In this document: positions 13,883 through 23,199 of the stretch, piece after piece
Numbering within the stretch: the first letter of the stretch is position 1
How the letters are laid out: each line of letters begins with the position of its first letter
NCBI RefSeq assembly: GCF_019649055.1
Contig: NW_026570226.1
Coordinates: forward strand, 434,001 to 498,000
Direction of reading: 5' to 3'
Source: Paramacrobiotus metropolitanus
Lineage: Eukaryota > Tardigrada > Eutardigrada > Parachela > Macrobiotidae
Length of the DNA: 64,000 bases
Made by a program: the position numbers and the translations under genes
The notes under the pieces: generated by a model
Databases searched by the model: none
Told to the model about the DNA's origin: nothing
The model's input: only the letters and a program-made list of their open reading frames with translations

Positions 13883-14747
13883 GCCATTGCTGCGAAGATA
13901 ACCGTACGGATATCGCGTTCTTCCTTCTTCGGGCGATCATCACGGTAGTTATACTTTTCCGCTTGCATCTCTTCCAGTAAACCGGAATTCGCCAGAAAGC
14001 GGTCCAGTGTGCTCATCGTACGGGTTAACATGCCTTTCATCAGTTTGCGCTGGTCATGCTTATCAAAACCCAACGTCAGCAGAATGCGGTCGGCGCGCTC
14101 ATCCGCAGCTGGCAAATTAGGCATGCGGGTGCTGTACTGGCGTGGCTGTGCTGCCGGTGCATCGGCTCGGCGCTGCTGCGGATTCTGAGGCACCTGCGGA
14201 TATTGCTTGTTATTTTTAATAGCATGCTTGGGTTTAATTAATAAAGTGCGGTCATTGCGAGGTTTATTAATGATGGTTACCGTTGAGCGGTCAGGAAAGT
14301 GGCGTGCACCAAACGGCTGACGACCAACGGTATTCCACTGCTGCTGAACTAAGGCGGCTGGCATTGCTACGGCAGACTGATCATGCTGGACTGGAGGCTG
14401 CTCTTCAGCGTTCAACTGCTGGCGTGCTTGCGACATGAGCTGGTGATGCTGCTGCTCCTGTGCTTTCATCTCGTCCCATGTCGGTACATGCTGTGCCTTG
14501 CTCCAGCCATCCTTCGTACTGCGGAAATGATCGACTGCGACACGAATTTGTTCGTAGTAGTCACGGTTGACGATGACATGCTCCCAGTGGGCGCGCAACA
14601 GGAGACACTGGAATGCCTGGTAATTGCCCAGTAGTGCTTCCAGGTGCAGCATAAAGACGCGCTGTTGTACATTCGGCGCCTGCTTGAGGATGCACGTCAC
14701 ACACAAGCGTCCTGTGCGGGCACAGTTCGGACACTGCTGGTCGGCCA
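13837..14747 (-). CDS. Post-integrase ORF with N-terminal cysteine cluster, unknown function
   Basis: About 303 aa from the ATG at 14747. The N-terminus carries CPNCARTGRLCVTC (CX2CX6CX2C), a likely zinc-binding ribbon. A helical segment and a Gln-rich, proline-containing middle follow, then a charged C-terminal helical part (ADRILLTLGFDKHDQRKLMKG). A TTTTCTGTAG sequence two bases before the ATG is a good 3' splice site, which would suit a spliced subgenomic mRNA as used for env in other elements. No transmembrane helix is visible. It could be an acquired host-like gene or a duplicated gag-like module. I do not recognise it. Confidence 0.65.
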
Positions 14748-14763
14748 TAACTACAGAAAACAA

Positions 14764-15044
14764 TTGCGTTAATGCTTGCTATTGTGGAGTAACCTGCTGT
14801 ACTTTCATCTACTCACAACTGCAATTTATTGCAAATTAATTAAAGTTAAATTTACTGCTTATTTTCAATAGAAGTATGGGACATTAAAATTATTCGTAAG
14901 CACGATAAGTGCTACGGTTTACATGCAGACTTTATGTACTCGTAGATACGAGTACAATCAGAATTTAATGCTTGATAACAAAACGACTGCTCTGTACCAT
15001 GATAGCCATTGACTGCTTAATGCAATTCGAGTACTGCTTACATA
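14764..15044 (-). other. Spacer between integrase and the third ORF, with a copy of the LTR/PBS junction
   Basis: The 280-nt spacer has no ORF. At 14995-15009 it repeats 15 bases (TACCATGATAGCCAT) found at the 5' LTR/primer-site junction (24143-24157). By hand, 7 ANTGC pentamers lie in 180 nt. Confidence 0.65.
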
Positions 15045-15995
15045 CTACTGCGGAAACAGTGGTTTTCTGCGGGATGTACCACGTAACATGCGGTTAACAA
15101 TTTCCTGATTTTCTTTACTAAACGCGTCTGCAAGTTCACGTGCGCGTAAATCAGCTATTGTTTGCTTTGGGCGTACTACTGCGGTAGTTTCCGGAATTAC
15201 TTTCTTAACTATTGCGGGTTTATTAATTTTATTGCTGTTGTCATTATCGGAATGCTCAGTACTGTAATTACTATCAGTATCTGACTGCTCCTTCTCGTTA
15301 ACAACATTATTGCTATCAGAAGTAACTACAGTACTATTGCGCTCTTTCTCAACAGGTTGTTGGCCACTATTGCGCACATCGTTATTATCCACTAATTTAT
15401 CAATATCAGCTGGCAAAGATTCTGCTTTTTTCAGTACGGTAGTAGGTACTGACAGCTTATTGCGTTTAATTTTCACTTTCAATGACTTGTTTTCTGCTGA
15501 TGTACTAGGTACATTATTATTGCTATCACTGCTTTTATCAGTATTGCTGTAATTAAGCATTTCCGATGGCTTAAAAACAATCTTTTCGCCAGATTGTTTG
15601 CCACGATAAGGTTTCATGCGCTGGTATGCTACTTCCTGGACATTGCTCAAATCAGATAGTAATTTAATTATTGCTGTATTTGGACGAGGAATATCCTCAA
15701 TCACATAAGGACCATCATAACGGCTACGTAATGATTTATTTTCATCTTTCGACTGCTCTGCTTTACGTAAAAGTATGTAATCACCGACTCGAAAATCGCC
15801 ATCGACTTTCTTACGATTATACTGCTCTGCTGATGCTTCGTAACCTTGCTGAATATAAATACGAGCAATTTCATGCGCTCGATTTAATTTCCATTTTAAA
15901 CGATCTAAATAATCTTCTACAGAGACGTAGTCCTCAGGAAGATTAGTCTTCGTAATGGTATCAATGGGCAACGTTTGCTCCCTACCATAAAGCAT
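15045..15995 (-). CDS. Integrase C-terminal module (GPY/F-like) with long Ser/Asn-rich tail
   Basis: This frame continues the integrase after a frame change near 15920-15995. MLYGREQTLPID is the usual end of the gypsy integrase core. It is followed by the DNA-binding module (FRVGDYILLRK, SRYDGPYVIEDI, YQRMKPYRG), which binds LTR ends non-specifically. After it comes an unusually long hydrophilic tail of about 180 residues, rich in Ser, Asn, Asp and Lys, ending RRKPLFPQ. It was probably one polyprotein with the upstream frame. Confidence 0.85.
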   Translation of the reverse strand: MLYGREQTLPIDTITKTNLPEDYVSVEDYLDRLKWKLNRAHEIARIYIQQGYEASAEQYNRKKVDGDFRVGDYILLRKAEQSKDENKSLRSRYDGPYVIEDIPRPNTAIIKLLSDLSNVQEVAYQRMKPYRGKQSGEKIVFKPSEMLNYSNTDKSSDSNNNVPSTSAENKSLKVKIKRNKLSVPTTVLKKAESLPADIDKLVDNNDVRNSGQQPVEKERNSTVVTSDSNNVVNEKEQSDTDSNYSTEHSDNDNSNKINKPAIVKKVIPETTAVVRPKQTIADLRARELADAFSKENQEIVNRMLRGTSRRKPLFPQ

Positions 15996-17047
15996 GTAAA
16001 AGGCGAATGCTTTGTAGTTTTATGTACTGTCCGATTATATGCTGCAACAACGAAAGGAAGAAACTCATCCCAGCGATCCTGGGTGCCTTTCTGCGCATAC
16101 ATGGATAAGCTATCTGCTATCCACTGCATTTGTCTCTCTACGAGACCTCGACCGATGCTGTGGTATGCGGTACCAAAATGGTGCTTTATCTTCGTCAACT
16201 TTGCCACTGCTTCTATTATTTGATTCATAAAGTGCGATCCTCTATCAGAATTAAGTACTTGCGGAGCACCATACGGTAAAATCACATCATAAATGAGAAA
16301 TTGTGCTACTGTTATTGCTTTTTCATCTGGTACTGCTTTCGCTATTACGAACTTAGTCAGTTCATCTATTGCTACGATGATACATTTATTTTTGCTCTTT
16401 GATTGCTTTAACGGACCTTTTATGTCGATTTGCATGCGGTAGAACGGTTCACCAACGGGAACATGCAAAAGTTTACCTGGTTGCGGCTTACGTTGCGATT
16501 TCCTCAACTGGCAGTCCAAACAACTGCTTACATATTTATCGATGTCACTGACCATATTGTCCCAGTAGAAGCGTGCGCTTATCTGATTGTACGTCCTTTG
16601 TCTGCCTAGATGGCCAGACGCCGGCACGTCATGATTAATGCGGATGTAACCATTTACCATATGTCTTGGTACGACGAACTTTCGCACGTACTTATCATTT
16701 GCTACTGCAATGCGATACAGAACACCATTCCACAACTGGTAATGCTGCGGTTTTGCAACTATTGCTCCAGATTCCTCTTTTTCTTTTAATGAGTTAATTT
16801 CTTTTACGATATGCGGATCACGCAGTTGCTCGGTTCTTAAGAACTTAAAATTATTTTCGACATCTTCACCTTCAAGCTCAGTTTCAGCCGTCCCTTCCGG
16901 GTGGGTAATGCTAACCATACGAATGTCACGAGTGCTAAAATAATCATCCCAGTCATCTTCGGGGATGGCTGGGTCAACAGGATTTCTGCTTAATGCATCC
17001 GCATTATCGCACATTTTACCTGGGCGATATTTAATAGTAATATCCAA
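15917..17047 (-). CDS. Integrase (zinc-binding and catalytic domains)
   Basis: The frame opens in the RNase H/integrase link (YRPGKMCDNADALSRNP). It continues through the H2C2 zinc finger (HDVPASGHLGRQR ... CLDCQL) to the DDE core: D in QIDIKGPL, D in NSDRGSHF, E in GRGLVERQMQ. These are the catalytic residues that join the cDNA to target DNA. Pairing with the GPY/F-like module in the next frame supports Ty3/gypsy. The frame is lost near its end, where the reading runs into non-homologous sequence. Confidence 0.88.
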   Translation of the reverse strand: MDITIKYRPGKMCDNADALSRNPVDPAIPEDDWDDYFSTRDIRMVSITHPEGTAETELEGEDVENNFKFLRTEQLRDPHIVKEINSLKEKEESGAIVAKPQHYQLWNGVLYRIAVANDKYVRKFVVPRHMVNGYIRINHDVPASGHLGRQRTYNQISARFYWDNMVSDIDKYVSSCLDCQLRKSQRKPQPGKLLHVPVGEPFYRMQIDIKGPLKQSKSKNKCIIVAIDELTKFVIAKAVPDEKAITVAQFLIYDVILPYGAPQVLNSDRGSHFMNQIIEAVAKLTKIKHHFGTAYHSIGRGLVERQMQWIADSLSMYAQKGTQDRWDEFLPFVVAAYNRTVHKTTKHSPFTCFMVGSKRCPLIPLRRLIFLRTTSL

Positions 17048-18684
17048 CTACCAGCTCTAATGCCCAACGCGTCAAACGACCATTTAAACCTTGCTTGTGA
17101 GATGCAGATCTCAAAAGATTTGCTAATGCTTGATGATCTGTCTGCACCGTAAACGGCGCATGATCAATGTATGGCTTAAACTTACGTACTGCGTAAATAA
17201 CAGCTAAACATTCTAGCTCAGTTATTGCGTAGTTTTTTCAGCTGCATGCAGTAATCGGCTTGCATAGGCGATCGGATGATCGTCCTGATGCAATATTGCT
17301 CCTATGCCAGTATAACTGGCGTCACATTCTATTGTTATCGGCTTTCGTATAATCAAATTTTGCAAGTACAGGCGCATTGCTCAATGCAGCTTTTAATATC
17401 AACAAATTCTAATGCATGCTTTTCATTCCAGTCTCTTCACATCGGCATCTTTTGCCAGTAATGAGGTACAAATCCTTAGTTTTGTGCGCATATTGCTTAA
17501 TGAATTTTCTATAGTAATTTGCCAATCCGAGGAAAGATCGTAATTCTTTCTCAGTAGTAGGCTGCTTAAATTGTTCTATTGCTTTAATTTTATCGGATCT
17601 GTAGTTATTCCATGCTTGGGAGACGATATGGCCCAAGAAATGCAACTCAGGCTTTGCGATATGACATTTACTCGGTTTCACAGTAAAACCTGCTTCTTCT
17701 AGACACTTAAATAATGCTTGAATTTTTGTTTAGCTTCAGCCAATGTTTTGGCTGGGACGATTATGTCGTCTAAATATGCGAAAATATTTAAATGCCTTAA
17801 TTTAATCAATGCCTTGTCAATGGCAGCCTGGAATGTGGCTGGTCCATTGCAAACACCAAACGGCATGCGGGTGAATTCCCACAGGCCGTCTTGCGTAACA
17901 AATGCTGTCTTTTCAATGCTATCTTGAGCCATCGGGATTTGCCAAAATCCAGACTGACAATCAAACGTAAAATAAATGTTGTATCCTGCGACATTGCTTA
18001 AAACCTCATCTGGATTTTGGGAGTGGATAGTTATTCTTTTTAGTGACATTATTCAATTTAATATAATTTACGCAGAAGCGTGTACCAATGCTGCCGTCTG
18101 CGTTACGCTTACTTGGAAGTACAACAGGAAAACTCCAGTCGCTACTGCTTGGTCGGATAATTCCCATTAATAGCATATCATTGACATGCTGCTGTATGAG
18201 TTGACGACCTCGCCAACTCGTACGATGAGGCTGGCTTTTTATCGGACGGGCATCGCCCGTATCGATGTGATGCTTTACCGACGTATCTACCGTATTAAAC
18301 ATGCGGCTTTTTGTAGGAAAAACATTTCCGTACTGCAGAAATAGTTCTTCCCATTCTTTGCGTTCATCGGGCGTTAAGCCTTCATAGAAATTCATTTGCG
18401 ATATTGCTTCCTTAATTTCTTGTACCTCTTCAGGAGTACGCTCCTTAATGCTAGTAGCCAATACCAACGGACCTTCGACCTCTTCGTACGTCTCTATAAT
18501 GCCGATAAAAGTGCCTTTTTTAATAATGCGCTTCTGATTGCTGTAATTAGCAATCTGTACGTCAGAATGCTCTATTCTCTGGTTTTACTAGTCCTTCTAT
18601 CGGTACTAATCTTGCTTTGGAATATAATGCTGGATTAGCTGAGAACATGAACAATTCAGTTTCAACTCTTGACCGTATTTCGGC
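17048..18684 (-). pseudogene. Reverse transcriptase and RNase H region, broken by several frame changes
   Basis: The RT/RNase H region lies in at least five short frames. Open pieces are 18467-18006 (RT fingers; HHIDTGDARPIKSQPHR), 18049-17699 (palm with catalytic YLDD; FWQIPMAQDSIEKTAF) and 17681-17409 (thumb; FLGHIVS, SFLGLANYYRKFI). RNase H motifs ECDAS, TELEC and TDHQAL lie between about 17340 and 17120 in still different frames. Stops and frame changes occur near 18685, 18550-18470, 18010-18050, 17681-17699, 17410, 17340 and 17230. The order and the motif YLDD identify a gypsy-type RT. As it stands it cannot make an intact enzyme. Confidence 0.88.
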
Positions 18685-20622
18685 TTAGCGCCAAACAGAT
18701 GTCCAAGTTACTTCTTTAGCGGGTAAAATGAACGATTCCGATGCATACACGTTTACTGCTCTGATGCGAAATTTTTCCTTAATTTCAGGTTCTTCTATTG
18801 CTGTAATGTTATTAATAAATGCTTCAGTATCTGCAGTATTGTTATCCACTGCTACCGTAATATTATCATCAGTACTCGTACATTTCTCTAGTGGTTCACT
18901 ACTGCTGACATTATTGTGGTTAATTGCTTCGTTATTATCTGTACTCGTACACTGCTCGTTATTTGCATCGTACGGATGAGTTTTAAAAACAATAGTTTCG
19001 CTAACTTCTTTCTTAGCACGATTTTTCTTCGTAATTGGCCATTCGTACGGCTGCAAAATTAACGGCTTATCCAACGGCAGTGCGCCCTTTTTAGGCTTTG
19101 CTTTAACAATAATTTTGCGTGATTTTACAGCAGATGCTGGGCTACTGTGGTCATAGACTTTAACCTGCGTAGTCCCTTTAAAACTAACTTGCTTTCTCAT
19201 ATTCATTTTAGGGCGCACTGACCTTACTTGCGGGGGTGCTAAAAAATTTGGCTCGGCATCAAATGCTTTAAACAACTGCTTTCGGAAAACTAAACCTGGT
19301 TGTCGCCAAAATTGCTTTATAGGAGTTTTAAGTATTTCCGGCATTGCAATATGTAATGCTTTTAACGAGGATTTTAGTTCTCGACGCCGTTGTACTGTAT
19401 GGTAATACAGATCGGTAAACAGTTCATCATGCTCTCTGCTGAGACGATTAAACTCTTCAATTTCATATTGCGAATAACCATGCTTTTCATACTTCTGCTT
19501 TAATTTATGCAGCTTCATAATGCTGTGGCTATAATCACGCAATATAACATGCATTTCTCGCTTCCAATTTTCGCATTGACGATATGCTAATAAATGCTGC
19601 AACATTCTATCATCAAGCTCACGTATAACATTACCATTGCGTTTAGTTACAGTAGTGCTAGATACAGTATTTACTGCTTTATTCTGCTGCTGGTTTACTG
19701 GTACAACAATTTTATTGCTATTAGTTTTCTTACACTGTACTTGTGGCGGTGCCACTGGTACAGGGGAAGATTTCGCTTCATGTTGCTCAAGCAAATGTGC
19801 GGAGTACTTATTTATTGCCGATATAAATGCTCGTGCTTTTACTTTCCTTTCAACTACTGCATTACCATGCTTTTCTTTCAAAGTTACATAATTCTGGGAA
19901 TATTGACAAGTACTTTCGATTTCCTTCAGAAGGTTACTGTTTACGTCAACCCTAGTACTGGCCAATACTACGGGTTTAGAAAAGGTCTTAGGCGCGCGCA
20001 ATACCGCAGCTTTTTCCTGGACCAGTGCCACTGGTTTGGGGAAAGCTGATACATTTCCTACAGAGGCAGTGATCAGCTGCTTTGACCGGTCGCCAGCAAC
20101 CGGCTGCAGGAACTTAATACTGACTAGTTTGTTCTTTTCGACTGTGTACGCTGCTTGTTTAAGGAAATCCTGTCCCAGAATTAGTAATATTTTATCCGAT
20201 GTTGGTTTTACATACATGCTGTGCAAAATTCTTTGCTGTCCTATTGTTACATATTGCTGACAATAATGAGTCACGGTGAAGTAACGGCTACCACCGACTC
20301 CACAGATATGTAGTGCTTTATTTAACGGTAAAGTACGTAATTTGTTTTCAGCACAAAATGCTTGTGATATCAGGGACGTTTCCGCCCCTGTATCAATTAA
20401 TGCTTTGACTTGCATATTGCTGATTTTAACATTATGAAACAACATCCTTTCATGCTTTGGTTCAGAAACTACAGTGCCAACTTGCTGCACAGAAGCGTGT
20501 ACCAAAGTACATTGCTGTGGAATATATACTGTATATCCTTGTACATTCACATGCTGTTTATCTGGCGGTTTACGTGGTTTGGGCTTGGCAGTGCCAGGAC
20601 CTGCCGCCCTTACTCGTTTAAA
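18685..20622 (-). CDS. Aspartic protease frame of pol
   Basis: Open from the -1 frameshift site (20616-20622) to a stop at 18685, about 645 codons. It has a single retropepsin active site (ALIDTGAETSLI) and the later ILGQDFL flap-side motif, so it acts as a dimer to process Gag and Pol. After the protease (about the first 165 residues) come roughly 450 residues of Lys/Gln/Ser/Thr-rich linker without a clear domain. The stop at 18685 lies inside the usual pre-RT linker, so it is probably a mutation or a second recoding point. No ATG starts this frame near its 5' end, which supports frameshift expression. Confidence 0.85.
   Translation of the reverse strand, partial: FKRVRAAGPGTAKPKPRKPPDKQHVNVQGYTVYIPQQCTLVHASVQQVGTVVSEPKHERMLFHNVKISNMQVKALIDTGAETSLISQAFCAENKLRTLPLNKALHICGVGGSRYFTVTHYCQQYVTIGQQRILHSMYVKPTSDKILLILGQDFLKQAAYTVEKNKLVSIKFLQPVAGDRSKQLITASVGNVSAFPKPVALVQEKAAVLRAPKTFSKPVVLASTRVDVNSNLLKEIESTCQYSQNYVTLKEKHGNAVVERKVKARAFISAINKYSAHLLEQHEAKSSPVPVAPPQVQCKKTNSNKIVVPVNQQQNKAVNTVSSTTVTKRNGNVIRELDDRMLQHLLAYRQCENWKREMHVILRDYSHSIMKLHKLKQKYEKHGYSQYEIEEFNRLSREHDELFTDLYYHTVQRRRELKSSLKALHIAMPEILKTPIKQFWRQPGLVFRKQLFKAFDAEPNFLAPPQVRSVRPKMNMRKQVSFKGTTQVKVYDHSSPASAVKSRKIIVKAKPKKGALPLDKPLILQPYEWPITKKNRAKKEVSETIVFKTHPYDANNEQCTSTDNNEAINHNNVSSSEPLEKCTSTDDNITVAVDNNTADTEAFINNITAIEEPEIKEKFRIRAVNVYASESFILPAKEVTWTSVWR
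20581..20609 (-). promoter_or_regulatory. Stem-loop downstream of the gag-pol slippery site
   Basis: In the sense strand GGGC-GGCAG can pair with CTGCC-AA-GCCC around a loop of about 9 nt, giving a 9-bp GC-rich stem with one AA bulge. It begins 6 nt after the slippery heptamer, the spacing typical of -1 frameshift stimulators. A pseudoknot partner was not sought. Confidence 0.7.
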
Positions 20623-22016
20623 GACTCACTGCATTCACTGCTAACGCTACTGCTGTCACTGCTGTCTGAACTGTCTGGTTCATTATCCGGCATAAATGCT
20701 GCAAATGCATTCTGCTGGGATACAGGCGGAGGTCCCTCGGGCATCCGGAATACCGGCGCCCGTGGGTTCCCTCGACCAATGCCGTTACCACCTTGCCTCA
20801 ATACAGGCGATGTACTGCGTGAGCTGGCCGGCGACGAGGAGCCGGACCTTTCTGCTCTCCTAGCCTGGAATGCCTCAAACTGCCTGCGTGTTCGTTGTTC
20901 ACCGCTAGGCCAATGGTACTTCCTATAATTAGGGTTCTGATGTTGTGGAAGGTCTTTCCACCAACAGTTCTCTGTTATGTGGCCTTCCACTACACAATGC
21001 GTACAATACGGTATACCAGGGCGCGGTGTGGTACGCACATTGCGAGGGCCCTGCTGCGGACCGGCACGCGACTGCTGTTGTGGTGCCGGTTGATTATTGC
21101 TCACAGTTGCCGGCTGCGCAGCTGCCTGCGCATACGACAGCTTGCTGTTTGCTGCTGGATTTACTCGATTACTGCTTCTAAACTGCTGTCTATTAAATTT
21201 ATTTGCCGGGTTAAACGGCTTCTGCTGTACAATATTGCCGGAAGTAGACTGCTGCAGTACATTTACCGAGTACTCATCTGTACTGTATCTACTGGGCATC
21301 ATTGATTCTAGGTACCTGGCCTCGCTTAGAAATTCAGCGGGCGTACGTGGCTTGCGCAGAACAATATCATCCTTTAATGCTTTAAACGTGCGTAACCCTT
21401 GGATGAGGTAATTCACGAAATGCTCCGGCGGACCGGCAAAACCTGCCCGGTCGCGCAAGGTACACATTGCTTGATAGTATGCATCAATGCTTTCCTTATT
21501 TTTATCAAATGTTCTCGTAGCTAATTTATTTAATGCGTTAATTGCTTTATCGCGATCGCCAAAGCGCTCCACAAATGCTTTTTTCCATTCGTCGAAGCTG
21601 GTCGGTGCATCCACCGCGACAGATGCAGAACCGTACCACTGCTTCGCATCTTTCTCTAATGCATTGCTGAATTCAATAATTTTAGTTGCGTCATCCCAAC
21701 CGTACGTTAATGCGGTCTTATCCAGTTGAACAAGGAACGATTCCACATCGTCCTTGTTACCGCTAAATTTGCCTTTAAAGTGTACTGCGGGCTTTACTGC
21801 CTGTAATGCGGTAATTAATTTCTGCGTAATATCATCTTGCTGAGATTCGGCTGCTCTCCGTACAACCGGTGCAGCTTCAACATCATCATCACTGATGTCA
21901 ACTACTGCTGATTTATGCTGCTTATTAATGACACATTTATGCTTTAATAATTCTGCGATACGATCCAGCATGTTCTTTATGCAAATCTTCATACAACTTT
22001 TCGTATTGCTCTCCAT
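20610..22016 (-). CDS. gag: Gag (capsid and nucleocapsid)
   Basis: 468 codons. The central part (about residues 75-260) has the Retrotrans_gag pattern: FKGKFSGNKDDVESFLVQLD, KDAKQWYG, FDEWKKAFVERFGD and TFDKNKESIDAYYQAM, the helical capsid fold that builds virus-like particles. A Gln/Asn/Pro-rich linker leads to one zinc knuckle CTHCVVEGHITENC (CX2CX4HX4C) that binds RNA. An acidic Ser-rich tail follows. Its start overlaps the end of the upstream coiled-coil ORF by 80 nt in the +1 frame, so the true N-terminus may come from that ORF by frameshift, or the two may once have been one frame. Confidence 0.9.
   Translation of the reverse strand: MESNTKSCMKICIKNMLDRIAELLKHKCVINKQHKSAVVDISDDDVEAAPVVRRAAESQQDDITQKLITALQAVKPAVHFKGKFSGNKDDVESFLVQLDKTALTYGWDDATKIIEFSNALEKDAKQWYGSASVAVDAPTSFDEWKKAFVERFGDRDKAINALNKLATRTFDKNKESIDAYYQAMCTLRDRAGFAGPPEHFVNYLIQGLRTFKALKDDIVLRKPRTPAEFLSEARYLESMMPSRYSTDEYSVNVLQQSTSGNIVQQKPFNPANKFNRQQFRSSNRVNPAANSKLSYAQAAAQPATVSNNQPAPQQQSRAGPQQGPRNVRTTPRPGIPYCTHCVVEGHITENCWWKDLPQHQNPNYRKYHWPSGEQRTRRQFEAFQARRAERSGSSSPASSRSTSPVLRQGGNGIGRGNPRAPVFRMPEGPPPVSQQNAFAAFMPDNEPDSSDSSDSSSVSSECSESLNE
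20616..20622 (-). promoter_or_regulatory. -1 ribosomal frameshift slippery site TTTAAAC at gag-pol junction
   Basis: The sense strand reads TCT TTA AAC GAG TAA in the gag frame, so the heptamer T-TTA-AAC has the X-XXY-YYZ register just before the gag stop (20610-20612). Slipping back one base enters the protease frame, which is open at exactly this point. It is the best-known retroviral/coronaviral type of slippery sequence. Confidence 0.85.
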
Positions 22017-23199
22017 GTGCTTTATACATCTGCGAGGAATTTACTGTGGCCGTTAATTCTTCTGAGATTTTTAGACGCTCAGCCTGTTCATGCTTATATT
22101 TATCCTTATATTTATTCAACTGATCAGCCATTTTAGTAATAGCCTCTGCTTGCGGTATGCTTTTATTATGCTCTTCTGCTTCTGCACGGAGCTTAATAAT
22201 TTCATGCTTCCAAGAATTTAGTACTTGGAACTGCCGATCAATTTCTGCTTTATACCTTGTTTCAGTTGCTTCATGCGCTTCAATAACTTGTTCATATTGC
22301 TTCTTCTCTTCTGACCATGCCTTGCAGACATCATTTGCATGCTTACTTTCTTCTCTACGACGAAAAATTTCATCATGTGCTTTCAGTAATTTTGCTTTTA
22401 ATTTTTCATTATGCTCAGTTAATTCCTTATAGCGATTACTCGTATCTACCAAATCTTGCTGTGTCTTATGCAATAATGCTTGAATTTCATCGTAATGCTG
22501 CTGCGTATTTTCCGGTAAAAGTTCTTTAGGAGAACTATGCATCGGAGAATGAAATGCTGGATTACTGGACAGACTCTCCTCAGATGGAGATCTGTTGACC
22601 GATAAATTGAGCGGAATATCCGACTCATTGCTAGAAGGTTCAATATGCTCATTATTATCACCGTTATCAACAGGTAACTGCTTCGACAATGCTTGTTGAC
22701 TTTTATCAATATACGTCAGTTCATGCTCGTCACCAAATGCAATTTCTTGATCGCGATCAGAAATTGATATTAATTCTGAATCATGAGTGATATTGCTAGC
22801 GATAGACTGATACGAAACCTGCGAGGCTGATGATGCTGACCTTTCCGGTAATTTTTCGGCATTAGCACTAAGTGCGCTAAGTGCCGATGTAGATGCTGGT
22901 GATCTTTGCAGTTTACTGCTACGCGCAAATGCTGCCGCTCCTGTATTTTGAATGGCAGCATCAGCTAATAATGCAAACGCTGACTGCGGATTATGCGCAC
23001 GAGCATGCGCACGAGTATTCACATTATGTTTTACTGCTGCTGTTTTGCTGGATACTGCTTTACTTTTCTGAGTTTTCTTTCCGACTGCTTCTTCTTGCTG
23101 CTTTTGTGCACCAGGTTTATTAACGACCTGGGCCGGTTTGAAAATGCGACTTCCGACAGCATTAAGCAAGTCTCTCACAGGAGACCGCTTCTCTTCCAT
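21937..23199 (-). CDS. Coiled-coil ORF ahead of gag
   Basis: 420 codons from the ATG at 23199. The first half is low-complexity and Ala/Ser-rich. The second half (about residues 235-415) is a long coiled coil, with Glu/Lys/Gln heptads such as EIQALLHKTQQDLVDTSNRY and AEAEEHNKSIPQAEAITKM. It lies where matrix or an N-terminal Gag extension would be. It ends 80 nt inside the gag ORF in another frame. It could be a separate ORF0, or the N-terminal part of Gag after a +1 shift or an indel. No known catalytic motif was seen. Confidence 0.75.
   Translation of the reverse strand: MEEKRSPVRDLLNAVGSRIFKPAQVVNKPGAQKQQEEAVGKKTQKSKAVSSKTAAVKHNVNTRAHARAHNPQSAFALLADAAIQNTGAAAFARSSKLQRSPASTSALSALSANAEKLPERSASSASQVSYQSIASNITHDSELISISDRDQEIAFGDEHELTYIDKSQQALSKQLPVDNGDNNEHIEPSSNESDIPLNLSVNRSPSEESLSSNPAFHSPMHSSPKELLPENTQQHYDEIQALLHKTQQDLVDTSNRYKELTEHNEKLKAKLLKAHDEIFRRREESKHANDVCKAWSEEKKQYEQVIEAHEATETRYKAEIDRQFQVLNSWKHEIIKLRAEAEEHNKSIPQAEAITKMADQLNKYKDKYKHEQAERLKISEELTATVNSSQMYKAHGEQYEKLYEDLHKEHAGSYRRIIKA

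Noticed and set aside
13043-14763. Calling the post-integrase ORFs an envelope gene
   Set aside because: No signal peptide, transmembrane helix, fusion peptide or cleavage site; position alone is not enough.
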